This document shows, one piece after another, positions 1 through 8,163 of a stretch of DNA of 64,000 nucleotides (position 1 is its first letter; the number at the start of each line of letters is the position of its first letter). The notes below the pieces were generated by a model that saw nothing but the letters and a program-made list of their open reading frames with translations, did no database searches and was not told where the DNA came from. The position numbers and the translations under genes were made by a program. The stretch is from Corallococcus sp. EGB (GTDB taxonomy: Bacteria; Myxococcota; Myxococcia; Myxococcales; Myxococcaceae), in assembly GCF_019968905.1 (NCBI RefSeq), contig NZ_CP079946.1, positions 8,219,356-8,283,355 on the forward strand, read 5' to 3'.

Positions 1-558
1 CTGGTGTACCGCGCCGACGAGCGTGACGTGACGCTGCTGGAGCGGATGCTGGAGGCGGTGGTGGAGGACCGGCGCGCGCTGAGCGTGGCGCTGGACGCGC
101 TGCTTCAGCCCCGGGAGCGGATGCGGCCCGTGCCCCTGCTCGCGGTGCAGGGCCTGGTGACGGGGCTCCTGACGAAGGACCCGCGCCTGGCGACGCTGCG
201 CGTGCGTTGCGCGGTGGTGGCCCTCGCGCCGCCGGCCTTCGCGAGCCACCTGGATACGATGGGCCGGGAGGGCTGGCTCCACGCGGATGCGCTGATGGCG
301 GCACAGGTGGCGGTGTCCAGCCTGAATGTGGGGACGATGGACGACGTCGGCCGGCGTCTGGCGCGGAGCCCCAGTCCGGAGGCCCGGCGCGTGGCCCTGC
401 ACTGCCTGGTGCGCGACGCAGGAGAGGGGCGCGGGTGGACGGAAGAGCGGCTGGCGATGCTCGCTGCGTTCCAGCGCGATGTCTCGCCGCTGGTGGCCGG
501 GGCCGCGCAGTTCGTGTTCCCGCCGCGCGAAATGGTGAAGGCCCCTGAGGGGGCGTAG
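1..558 (+). CDS. Hypothetical protein, helical repeat-like, 5' end outside window
   Basis: The reading frame is open from the first base and stops at 556-558, so the start probably lies upstream; a GTG at position 4 is the first in-frame start visible. The visible 184 residues are helix-rich, alternating hydrophobic and charged segments with many Ala, Leu and Arg, in the style of HEAT-like or other alpha-solenoid repeats. No catalytic motif is recognised. The gene converges on the glycosyltransferase gene at 658-1740, with a palindromic repeat between the two 3' ends. Function unknown. Confidence 0.6.
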   Translation: MVYRADERDVTLLERMLEAVVEDRRALSVALDALLQPRERMRPVPLLAVQGLVTGLLTKDPRLATLRVRCAVVALAPPAFASHLDTMGREGWLHADALMAAQVAVSSLNVGTMDDVGRRLARSPSPEARRVALHCLVRDAGEGRGWTEERLAMLAAFQRDVSPLVAGAAQFVFPPREMVKAPEGA

Positions 559-579
559 GCCCGGGGCGCGATGCTCCAA

Positions 580-604
580 AACCTGTCCGACTGTCGGACA
601 GGTT
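580..604. repeat. Palindromic intergenic repeat, single copy
   Basis: Two 10-nt arms, CCTGTCCGAC and GTCGGACAGG, flank a central T at 582-602, and the symmetry extends two more bases on each side (AA...TT). A further T follows on the right. The same palindrome occurs three times at 63148-63310, and the 30 or so bases to its right (cggtgcg...gccgacaggg) are also similar to the third of those copies. It lies in the 99-bp gap between two convergent genes, so it could act as a bidirectional terminator or be a REP-like element. Confidence 0.85.
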
Positions 605-657
605 TGTGCGGTGCGCTGCCGACAGGGGGGCCCGTCCGTCTTGCCGGCCCCTGAGGC

Positions 658-1740
658 TCAGTTCAGCGAGCGCACCGGGGCCAGCCACGCGACTCCACGC
701 TCCGCCTCGCTCACGTACTGCTCCAACAGCTTTGCGCGGTGGGCCACGGTGTGTTCGGCCAGGACCCTCGCTCGGGCGCGCATGCCCAGCTGGCGCCGTT
801 CCGCTTCCGGCATCGCGAGCAGGTAGCGCAGCACGTCCCTCTCCGTGCGGGCGACCATCACCTCCTCGCCCAGCGAGAAGATGTCCTCCAGGCCCGGCCA
901 CGTGTCGCAGATGAGCGCCGCGCCCCAGGCCGCGGCCTCGAAGAGGCCCGCGCCCGGCGTGTGCTCCGCCCGGGAGAGGGCCAGCGTGAAGCGCTGCGCC
1001 CCCAGGAAGCCCGTGTGCTCCTGGAGCGACGGCGGCGCCTGCCTCTCCACGTTGGCGGGCCACGCGTCATCCACCGCCGACAGCGTCCCCGCGAGGACGA
1101 AGCGGCCCTCGGGCCAGCCTCGCGCGGCGCCCAGCAACCATTGCTTCAGCAGGCTCCGCCGCTCCGGCGACAACGGCCCCAGGTGCCCCAGGTCCCAACG
1201 CGTCCTCCCGCTTCCGGGCGCGACGTGCTCCACGTCCACTCCCGGCAGGAAGACGCGCACCCGGGGCACGCCCCACTCGCGCTCGATCCGACGGGGCACC
1301 GGGCCTCCACTGGAGGCGAGATAGAGCCGGTAGCCCGCGAGCAGGTCCGGCGTCAGACAGCCCGGGTCCTCGCGCAGGGCATGCCGCGCCAGCGTCCGAG
1401 GCGTGTCCCGGTCCCAGAAGACGGTGAGCCCACCCGCCGCGCTCGTGGCCCAGCGACTCACGTCCGCGACCTGCGGCACCTCCGCGTCCACCATCACCAG
1501 GTCCGCACGGCGCACCCGTGAATGGAACCGCGCGTGGAGGTCCGTGAGGTCCTGGTACGGCGCGACGTCGGAGCGCTTGAGGTCAGTCCCCTCCTCGATG
1601 CAGGCCCCGGGCGCCGCGCGCTCCAGGAGCAGGACCGTGTGGCCGCGCCGCCGGAGCGCCTGCGCGAGCTGACGTGGGGCGTTGCCTTCGCGGGCCTCGG
1701 GGGTGGGCCGACACGTGGGGCCCAGCAAGACGATGTCCAT
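658..1740 (-). CDS. Glycosyltransferase, group 1 / CgeB-like
   Basis: The 360-residue protein begins MDIVLLGPTCRP, a first beta strand typical of GT-B glycosyltransferases. The open frame continues upstream to 2052, but that part is low-complexity Arg/Gly sequence, so the ATG at 1738-1740 was chosen. The C-terminal half has the donor-binding region of the CgeB/Glyco_trans_1_2 type: 'HTPGAGLFEAAAWGAALICD' and then a Pro-Gly-Leu-Glu-Asp segment, matching the EAxAxGxxLI pattern. The protein has no signal peptide and is expected in the cytoplasm, transferring sugar from a nucleotide donor; the acceptor is unknown. There is no glycan cluster around it. Confidence 0.75.
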   Translation of the reverse strand: MDIVLLGPTCRPTPEAREGNAPRQLAQALRRRGHTVLLLERAAPGACIEEGTDLKRSDVAPYQDLTDLHARFHSRVRRADLVMVDAEVPQVADVSRWATSAAGGLTVFWDRDTPRTLARHALREDPGCLTPDLLAGYRLYLASSGGPVPRRIEREWGVPRVRVFLPGVDVEHVAPGSGRTRWDLGHLGPLSPERRSLLKQWLLGAARGWPEGRFVLAGTLSAVDDAWPANVERQAPPSLQEHTGFLGAQRFTLALSRAEHTPGAGLFEAAAWGAALICDTWPGLEDIFSLGEEVMVARTERDVLRYLLAMPEAERRQLGMRARARVLAEHTVAHRAKLLEQYVSEAERGVAWLAPVRSLN

Positions 1741-1958
1741 CCACGCGGGCCTCCTCACGCCCCCCGCCCGGCGGAGGGAGGATGCTCCGCGCGCGGCACG
1801 CCCCAGGGCTATCGCTTCCGCTCGGGGGCGGACAAGCCAGCAGCCCCCGTGCCGCGTGAACTCCTCAACGGCTCGGCCCGCGTCCAGCCCGCCCGTGCCA
1901 CGAGGACGTCCGCGAGTGGACCGTGCCCCCGTCCCTTCATCCGGGGGCCGCATCGCGA

Positions 1959-2522
1959 CTACTTCGTCGCGGGCGCGGCCTGGGTGGGCGGCGTGGTGCC
2001 CGCCGGAGCCGCGGTGGGCTTCGCCTCTGCGCCGCCCTTGCGCAGAGGGCACGCGGCGATGGCGCCCGTGGGGTCGATGGCGTCCTTGCCCTCGCTCACC
2101 TTGAGCACCTTGCGGTCCTCGCCCACGACGAACGTGTAGCGCTTGGACACCGTCACCACCGGCATCTTCACGTCGTACGCGCCCACGACCTTGCCGTCCG
2201 GGTCCGGGATGAACGCGAAGGGCGCCTTCAGCTCCGTCTTGAAGCGCGTCAGCGTCTCCGCGTCGTCCGTGGAGAAGGCCAGCACCTGGCCCTGCGCCTG
2301 CTCGACGTCCTTGTAGCGCTCACGGTACGCGGTCAGCTCCTTCGTGCAGCCGCCGGTGAACGCCTTGGGGAAGAAGGCCACGATGACGGGCCCCTTCTTC
2401 ACCATCTCCGACAGCGTGTAGGTCGTCCCCGCGGTGTCCTTCACCGTGAAGTCCGGGGCGGTGTCGCCCACCTGGGGAATCGCTGCGCTGAGCCATCCGA
2501 CGACGAGCAGGGAGTTGAGCAT
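1959..2522 (-). CDS. Exported peroxiredoxin, AhpC-TSA/BCP-like
   Basis: The 187-residue protein starts with a short hydrophobic signal-like segment ([17 protein letters not shown]), followed by the thioredoxin-fold entry GDTAPDF. The peroxidatic site is [14 protein letters not shown], with Pro52, Thr56 and Cys59. PrxQ/BCP proteins often have a second Cys five residues later; here that position is not Cys, and the only other obvious Cys lies near residue 158, so the resolving thiol is unclear. The tail is Ala/Pro/Thr-rich. It probably reduces peroxides in the periplasm or at the membrane. The next gene on this strand, the amidohydrolase, ends 54 bp upstream. Confidence 0.8.
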   Translation of the reverse strand: MLNSLLVVGWLSAAIPQVGDTAPDFTVKDTAGTTYTLSEMVKKGPVIVAFFPKAFTGGCTKELTAYRERYKDVEQAQGQVLAFSTDDAETLTRFKTELKAPFAFIPDPDGKVVGAYDVKMPVVTVSKRYTFVVGEDRKVLKVSEGKDAIDPTGAIAACPLRKGGAEAKPTAAPAGTTPPTQAAPATK

Positions 2523-2576
2523 GCCCGGGACTTAACGGGCCCCTGTCACCGCGACAAGCCCCGCTCCCCCCGGACG

Positions 2577-3860
2577 CTATGACGAGGACATGCGGGCCCA
2601 CACGGCGGCGGCGGCTTCGCGCGACTGCTCGGCCACCACGGTGGGGTTCACCGACAGGGGCCGGCGCGCCCACACGCGCCACACGCCGTCCACCATCACC
2701 GCCTCCACGTGGCGGCTGCCCAGCCCGTGCACCATGTGCCACGCCAGCGTCTCCGCGGTGAGCGGCGTGGGCGACAGGTAGTCCAACACCAGCAGGTCCG
2801 CGAGCGCGCCCTCGCGCATGGGGCCGATGGCCGCCTCGAACACCTGCGACGCCAGCCGGTGGCCGTTGGCCAGATAGCGCAGCACGTCGATGGGCTGCCC
2901 CGCCTCGCGCGAGCGCAGGTACGCGGCCTGCGCCTCCGCGAACAGGTCCGGCGACGTGCCGTCGGTGCCCAGCGACGCGCGCGCCCCGAACTTCAGCGCG
3001 GGCGCGTAGCCCACCTCCTGGCCCTGGTTGGAGCGCGGCGTGTGCAACAGCCACGTGCCCGTGGCCAGCACCTGCGCCAGGTCCGCCCACGCCAGGTGGC
3101 CCGCGTGCGCCGCCATCGCGCGGGGCGACAGGAGGTTGCCGTTGAGCAGCCGCGTCACCGGCGGGTTGCCGTGGCGCTCGGTGGACAGCCGCTCGTCCAG
3201 CGGATCCTCCGCGAGCGGGAAGTGCAGCCCGGTGCCGGTCGTGTTGAGCGCCTCGCCCAGGCCCTGGAGCGCGTCGTCGCCCAGGGTGAAGCAGGGGCCC
3301 GCGCCCACCTGTCCGCGGAAGCGGCCCCGGGCCTTGCGCGCGAAGCTGACCGTCTCCTCCAGGCCCTCCTCGCGGCCCACCGCGCCCATGCGGTCCGTCA
3401 CCGCGTAGGACAGCACGCCGCGCACGCCCACTTCATGGAGGCCGCGCGCCGAGCGCAGCAGCGAACCCGTCACCGCCTTGGGCGAGGCGTGCAGGTCGAA
3501 CAGGGTCGTGGTGCCGCACTGGATGGACTCCAGGCCGCCCGCGGTGGCGGCCACCTGCACGGCGTCCAGGTCCAGCGCGTTCTCGAAGGGCCAGCGCACC
3601 TGCTCCAGCAGGGCCTGGTAGGACGTGGGCGTCGGACGGTTGAGGCCGCGCGACAGCACGGTCGACAACCGGTGGTGGGCGTTGACGAGCCCCGGGAAGA
3701 CGAGCTTGCCGGACAGCGCGACCACCTCGTCGTCGGGGCCGGGCGTGAGGTCCTCGCCTCGCGCCACGATGCGCTCCCCTTCGATGCGAAGGTCCACCCG
3801 CTCGACCGACGCGGGCTCCAGTTCGACGACGAAACCACCCTTGAGGACGGTGCCCAACAT
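2577..3860 (-). CDS. SsnA-like amidohydrolase with missing metal ligands
   Basis: The 427-residue protein has the full amidohydrolase layout: a small N-terminal beta domain, the barrel entry PGLVNAHHRLSTVLSRGLNR, a middle GTTTLFDLHASP segment, LHFPLAEDPLDE, HTPRSNQGQEVGY, LGTDGTSPD, and the closing beta domain (ALADLLVLDYL...). The order and spacing resemble SsnA, the putative chlorohydrolase/aminohydrolase linked to selenate metabolism genes in enterics. The active site is altered. In family members the HxH motif gives two metal ligands, but here it reads HHR, and the later HxHAAED motif reads HFPLAED. The GTDG aspartate and a His in 'AAHAGHL' remain. Catalysis is therefore doubtful. Start ATG at 3858-3860. 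Confidence 0.75.
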   Translation of the reverse strand: MLGTVLKGGFVVELEPASVERVDLRIEGERIVARGEDLTPGPDDEVVALSGKLVFPGLVNAHHRLSTVLSRGLNRPTPTSYQALLEQVRWPFENALDLDAVQVAATAGGLESIQCGTTTLFDLHASPKAVTGSLLRSARGLHEVGVRGVLSYAVTDRMGAVGREEGLEETVSFARKARGRFRGQVGAGPCFTLGDDALQGLGEALNTTGTGLHFPLAEDPLDERLSTERHGNPPVTRLLNGNLLSPRAMAAHAGHLAWADLAQVLATGTWLLHTPRSNQGQEVGYAPALKFGARASLGTDGTSPDLFAEAQAAYLRSREAGQPIDVLRYLANGHRLASQVFEAAIGPMREGALADLLVLDYLSPTPLTAETLAWHMVHGLGSRHVEAVMVDGVWRVWARRPLSVNPTVVAEQSREAAAAVWARMSSS

Positions 3861-4132
3861 CCCTCCCAGTATCCGCGTCGGTGCGCGCGGCTCGTGAAGG
3901 CGGCCCCCTCCCCTTAGGGGTCACGCGTGAGGCCGGGCAGGTTAGCACTCCCGGGCGGTCCGCCGTCATCGGGTCCACACATCCCGGCACCCACACCCGT
4001 CGTCCCGGCCCTTTCAACACGGGGGGCATGCCTGGGGCGGCCGGGGCACCCACGGCGGAGCGGTGACAGGCAGGCAGGCAGCCCGTCAGGACGTTGGGCG
4101 CCGGGGGCGCGGGCTCGTAGACTGCCGGCACC

Positions 4133-6364
4133 TTGGTGTCGGAATCCAGCATCTCCTGGGCAGGCCACTACCGCTTGAGCGCGCGCATCGCGACGGGCGG
4201 CATGGCGGAGGTGTATCTGGCGCGCGCCATCGGTCCGGACGGGCAGCGCGGCCCGGCCGTGGCGGTGAAGCGGCTGATGCCACACCTGGTCGCGGACCGG
4301 CGCATCGTGCAGATGTTCCTCAACGAGGCGCGCATCACCGCGCAGGTGCGCCACCCGAACGTGGTGTCCATCCTGGAGCTGGGCATGGAGGGCGCGGAGC
4401 CCTTCATCGCCATGGAGCTGTTGGAGGGCCGCTCATTCGCGGAGGTGCGGCAGGAGGCCGCCGAGCGCGGCCAGCGCGTCCCCCTGGGCATCACCCTGCG
4501 CGTGCTGGTGGACGCGTGCCGCGGGCTGGATGCCGCGCACCGCGCCGTGGATGAAGCGGGGCGGCCGCTGCGAATCGTCCACCGCGACTTCACGCCGGAC
4601 AACATCCACGTCGGGGCGAACGGCGCGGTGAAGGTCATCGACTTCGGCATCGCGAAGGCGGACGCGCTGGGGGCGGGGACGGAGCCGGGGACGCTGAAGG
4701 GGAAGTTCTTCTACATGTCGCCGGAGATGATCGCCGGCCGCAACGTGGACCACCGCGCGGACCTGTTCGCCGCGGGGGTGATGCTCTACGAACAACTGTG
4801 CGGCCGGCGGCCCTTCACCGGCATGTCCACCGACGAGGTGCTCACGCGCATCTCCGAAGGCAGGCCGAAGCCGCCCACGGCGTTCGACCCGTCGGTGCCG
4901 CAGGCGCTGGAGGCGGTGTGCCTCAAGGCGCTCGCGAAGGAGCCCGCGGCGCGCTTCGACAGCCTGCAGACGTTCATCGCGGCCATCGAGATGCTGGGCG
5001 GGCCCGCGGAGGTCGCCGCGCCGGCGCAGGTGGCCGCGTACCTGGACACCCTGTTCCCGCCGGACCGCGACCCCAAGCGGCTGGCGCTGCGCAACGCGAG
5101 GCTCGCGGATCCGTCGAACTCGGGCTCGGCGGGCGCGCCGGGCGTGGACGTGCTCCCGCCGTTCGGGGTGCAGGGCGTTCCCCCGTGGCCCGTGCCTCCG
5201 CCGGCCGCCGCTCCAGCCGTCTCCCGGCCCCGTCCGCCCCCGGGCAGCCACACCGTGTCGATTCGCGGCTCGACCCGGCCCGTGACGGCGGAAGTCCCCG
5301 TCACGGCCTCGAGCCCCGCCGCGCAGGGCCTGGCCTCCACCGGACTCCAGGCCGCGGCGGCCCAGGACGCGGGGCGCGGCGAGGCTCCGGCAAGCGCTCG
5401 CGCCCCGGCGTCGCGGGGCGCTCCCAGGTCGCGGCGGGCCCTGGCCATCGTCGCGGGCGTGCTCGCGCTGGGCGGACTGGGCGCGGGGGCCGCGTGGCAC
5501 CTGCGGCGCCCGGACGTGCCGCCCCCCGCGAGGCTCGCCGCCGCGGAGGCCGCCACGACGAAGGAGGCGAAGGTGTCCGCGCTGGACGGGCTGGGCAAGG
5601 ACGTGCGCGCCACGGCGGCGGAGCTGGCTCGCGCGAGCACGCTGCTGCTCGATTCGGGCGCCCACTCGCAGGCCCTGGCGCTGGCGGAGTCCTACGCCGC
5701 GCGCTTCCCGAAGGAGGCGGAGGCGCACCTGCTGGCCGCGCGCGCCGCCACCGAGCTGCGCATGGGCAAGCGCGCCGAACGCGCCATCGACGAGGCCACC
5801 GCCCTGGCGCCCAACGACGTCCGCGCGCCCCTGGCCCTGGCCGACCTGCGGGCCCGCCAGGGCGACGTGCCGGGCGCGCTGACCGCGCTCGCGAAGGCCT
5901 ACGCGCAGGCGCCGGCTTCCGCGGATGTCACCCCCCGCTACGGACAGCTCCTGTCCCAGGGGGGCCGGCTGGATGAAGCCGCCGCCGTGCTGTCCGCCTG
6001 GACGCGCCAGCACGACGACGCCGGGTCGCTGGCGGAGCTGGGCTTCGTGCGCTTCCGCCAGGAGAAGCTGGACGACGCCGTCGCCCTGCTCAAGCGCGCG
6101 CAGAGAAAGGCCCCCCACCTCGCGGTGGCCCACTCCTATCTGGGCGCCGTCCTCTTCCGGCAGGGCGACCTGCGCGGCGCCGAGCGCGAATACCGCGAGG
6201 CCGAGCGTCTGGCTCCGGACGATCCCCGCGCCCTCACCGCGCGTTGCCAACTGCACGTCCACGAAGGCAACGCCGCCGGGGTGGCCGAGGTGAAACGTAC
6301 GCTGGCGGAAAGGTTCCCGGACCGGGCACCGGCGCTCGCGGCGGAGTGCGGCGGGGGGAACTAG
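4133..6364 (+). CDS. Ser/Thr protein kinase with TPR extracellular/C-terminal region
   Basis: The 743-residue protein has an N-terminal kinase domain (about residues 12-275). It carries the glycine loop ATGGMAEVYLA, the catalytic Lys in VAVKRL (K46), HRDFTPDN (H150-D152, N157) and DFG at 170-172, so it looks active. A Pro/Ala-rich linker leads to one hydrophobic transmembrane stretch near residues 435-455 (LAIVAGVLALGGLGAG), followed by tetratricopeptide-type helices to the end. This is the bacterial Pkn2 layout: cytoplasmic kinase, single membrane pass and sensor or scaffold outside. Both TTG 4133 and GTG 4136 could start it. The esterase gene begins 8 bp after the stop, suggesting co-transcription. 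Confidence 0.9.
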   Translation: MVSESSISWAGHYRLSARIATGGMAEVYLARAIGPDGQRGPAVAVKRLMPHLVADRRIVQMFLNEARITAQVRHPNVVSILELGMEGAEPFIAMELLEGRSFAEVRQEAAERGQRVPLGITLRVLVDACRGLDAAHRAVDEAGRPLRIVHRDFTPDNIHVGANGAVKVIDFGIAKADALGAGTEPGTLKGKFFYMSPEMIAGRNVDHRADLFAAGVMLYEQLCGRRPFTGMSTDEVLTRISEGRPKPPTAFDPSVPQALEAVCLKALAKEPAARFDSLQTFIAAIEMLGGPAEVAAPAQVAAYLDTLFPPDRDPKRLALRNARLADPSNSGSAGAPGVDVLPPFGVQGVPPWPVPPPAAAPAVSRPRPPPGSHTVSIRGSTRPVTAEVPVTASSPAAQGLASTGLQAAAAQDAGRGEAPASARAPASRGAPRSRRALAIVAGVLALGGLGAGAAWHLRRPDVPPPARLAAAEAATTKEAKVSALDGLGKDVRATAAELARASTLLLDSGAHSQALALAESYAARFPKEAEAHLLAARAATELRMGKRAERAIDEATALAPNDVRAPLALADLRARQGDVPGALTALAKAYAQAPASADVTPRYGQLLSQGGRLDEAAAVLSAWTRQHDDAGSLAELGFVRFRQEKLDDAVALLKRAQRKAPHLAVAHSYLGAVLFRQGDLRGAEREYREAERLAPDDPRALTARCQLHVHEGNAAGVAEVKRTLAERFPDRAPALAAECGGGN

Positions 6365-6372
6365 GTTTCCCC

Positions 6373-7389
6373 ATGCACCTTCGCCTCCTCGCCCTCGCCG
6401 CGTCCAGCCTGCTGCTGACCGCCACCGCGTGCGGCTCCAGCTCCTCGCCCGACGACCCGCCTGACTCCGGACCGGAGCTTCCGGGCACGGGCTCCGGGGA
6501 CGTGGCCCCCGCGGACCGCACGGCCTGCTCGGGTCTCACCGTGACGCCGGGCACCTACGACTGGACCGTCGAGCACGGCGGCCACACCCGCGCCTTCCGC
6601 GTCCACGTGCCCACCGGCTACGACGCCACGAAGCCCACGCCCGTCGTCCTCAGCTTCCACGGCTTCGGCTCCAATGAAGTGGAGCAGGAGCAGCTGACCG
6701 GCTTCTCCGCGCTGGCGGACGCGGAGGGCTTCATCGCGGTGTACCCGCGCGGCCTCAACCTCCCGGAAATCTATGGCCGCGGCGACGCGGACTCGCGCGG
6801 GTGGAACGGCGAGGCGTGCTGTGGCCCGGCGCAGATCGCCAACGTGGACGACGTGGGCTTCGTGGACGCGCTGCTCGCGAACCTGGACACCCGCGTGTGC
6901 ACCGACCCGCGCCGCGTCTTCGCCAACGGCTTCTCCAATGGCGGGTTCTTCTCCTACGAGCTGGCCTGCAAGCGCGCCCAGCGCATCGCCGCCATCGCGC
7001 CCGTGTCGGGCATGGACGGCGTGACGGACTGCCACCCGTCGCGGCCCGTCCCGGTGCTCCACTTCCACGGCAGCGCCGACCCGACCATCTATTACGACGG
7101 CGGAGCGAACGTCCCGGGCGGCAAGCCCTACCCGTCCGCGCCGGAGTCCGTGCGCCGCTTCGCGGAGCTCAACGGCTGCACCGGCCCGCAGCAGCAGACG
7201 TACCAGCAGGGCAACAGCACCTGCGTGGCGTCTACGGGCTGCCAGCCGGCGAGCGCCACCGCGAGCCTGTGCACCATCACCGGCGGCAAGCATGCGTGGC
7301 CCGGCCAGCCGCTCTACAATGACGGCACGACGGACCTGGACGCGACCCTCCAGATGTGGCGCTTCTTCCAGGCGCGTCCCCGCCCCTGA
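6373..7389 (+). CDS. Exported lipoprotein esterase, PHB depolymerase/feruloyl esterase family
   Basis: The 338-residue protein starts MHLRLLALAASSLLLTATAC, a lipoprotein signal with Cys20 as the likely lipidated residue, so the ATG at 6373 is preferred to earlier in-frame starts. The mature part has the alpha/beta-hydrolase fold of the Esterase_phd/LpqC group: an oxyanion-type LSFHGFGSN, the nucleophile in ANGFSNGGFF (Ser188), an Asp in HFHGSADPTIYY (about 236) and the catalytic His in GGKHAWPG (about 307). It probably hydrolyses polyester or aryl ester bonds outside the cell, fitting a degradative predator. It lies directly downstream of a Ser/Thr kinase gene and upstream of a ChbG-type deacetylase. 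Confidence 0.85.
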   Translation: MHLRLLALAASSLLLTATACGSSSSPDDPPDSGPELPGTGSGDVAPADRTACSGLTVTPGTYDWTVEHGGHTRAFRVHVPTGYDATKPTPVVLSFHGFGSNEVEQEQLTGFSALADAEGFIAVYPRGLNLPEIYGRGDADSRGWNGEACCGPAQIANVDDVGFVDALLANLDTRVCTDPRRVFANGFSNGGFFSYELACKRAQRIAAIAPVSGMDGVTDCHPSRPVPVLHFHGSADPTIYYDGGANVPGGKPYPSAPESVRRFAELNGCTGPQQQTYQQGNSTCVASTGCQPASATASLCTITGGKHAWPGQPLYNDGTTDLDATLQMWRFFQARPRP

Positions 7390-7404
7390 AGGAGGCACGC
7401 CACG
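7389..7404 (+). promoter_or_regulatory. Strong ribosome binding site in front of an ACG codon
   Basis: AAGGAGG occupies 7389-7395, overlapping the last base of the esterase stop codon, and is followed six bases later by ACG at 7402-7404. No ATG, GTG or TTG lies in frame between here and GTG 7516. The spacing is ideal for initiation at 7402, which makes ACG the best supported start codon for the next gene. Confidence 0.6.
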
Positions 7405-8163
7405 CCGCGCCGGGCCCTCATCATCAACGCCGATGACCTGGGCTACGACCCCGGCGTCACCCGGGGCCTCCTCCAGGCCCTGCGCGAGGGCGTCGTCTCC
7501 TCCGCCACCCTGCTGGTGAACGCGCCGGACTCCGAGGCCGCCGCGCGGCAGGCCCGGGGACTCGCCATCGGGTTGCACCTGAACCTGGACCGCGGCGCCC
7601 CCGTGGCCCCCGGCTTCCCGCGCGAGTGGCGCACCGGGGACGGAGGCCTCGACGGCTCACGCGTGGGCGAGCTCCCCCCGGACGTGGTGGAGGCGGAGGC
7701 GCTCGCGCAGCTGGAGCGGCTGGAGCGGCTCCTGGGCCAGGCCGCCACGCACCTGGACGTGCACAAGCACCTGCACCGGCATCCGCGGGTCCTGGAGGGC
7801 GTGGCGCGCGTCGCGAGGCGCGCGGGCCTTCCGGTGCGCTCCATCCACGAGGCCATGCGAAGCGCGCTGAGGGCCCGGGGCGTGGCCACGAACGACCACT
7901 TCGTGGGCGAGTCCGGCGAGGCGGCGTACTGGACACCGGAGCGCTTCAGCGAGGCCCTCGCGTCACTGCCCGCCGAAGGCGTCACCGAGTGGATGTGTCA
8001 CCCGGGGCACCTGCCCGAGCTCGTCACCACCCGCTACGCCGCACAGCGCGAGGTGGAGCGCGCCACGTTCGTGGACGCCCGCGCACGCGAGGCACTGGAG
8101 CAGGCCGGAGTGCGCCCCACGGACTTCCGCGTCCTCCACGCGGACGGACTCATGCGGGCGTGA
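7402..8163 (+). CDS. ChbG/HpnK (YdjC-like) carbohydrate deacetylase, apparent ACG start
   Basis: From the ACG at 7402 the protein is 253 residues and begins PRRALIINADDLGYDPGV. This matches the family opening, in which the two Asp of NADD bind metal and lie around residue 10-12. Further metal and active-site motifs follow: GLHLNLD, THLDVHKHLHRHP and EWMCHPGH. Family members remove acetyl groups from N-acetylated sugars such as chitooligosaccharides, or act in hopanoid head-group synthesis. Starting at the first conventional codon, GTG 7516, would delete the NADD motif. The gene follows the esterase by 12 bp and its 3' end overlaps the convergent kinase gene by 14 bp. Confidence 0.8.
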   Translation, partial: TPRRALIINADDLGYDPGVTRGLLQALREGVVSSATLLVNAPDSEAAARQARGLAIGLHLNLDRGAPVAPGFPREWRTGDGGLDGSRVGELPPDVVEAEALAQLERLERLLGQAATHLDVHKHLHRHPRVLEGVARVARRAGLPVRSIHEAMRSALRARGVATNDHFVGESGEAAYWTPERFSEALASLPAEGVTEWMCHPGHLPELVTTRYAAQREVERATFVDARAREALEQAGVRPTDFRVLHADGLMRA

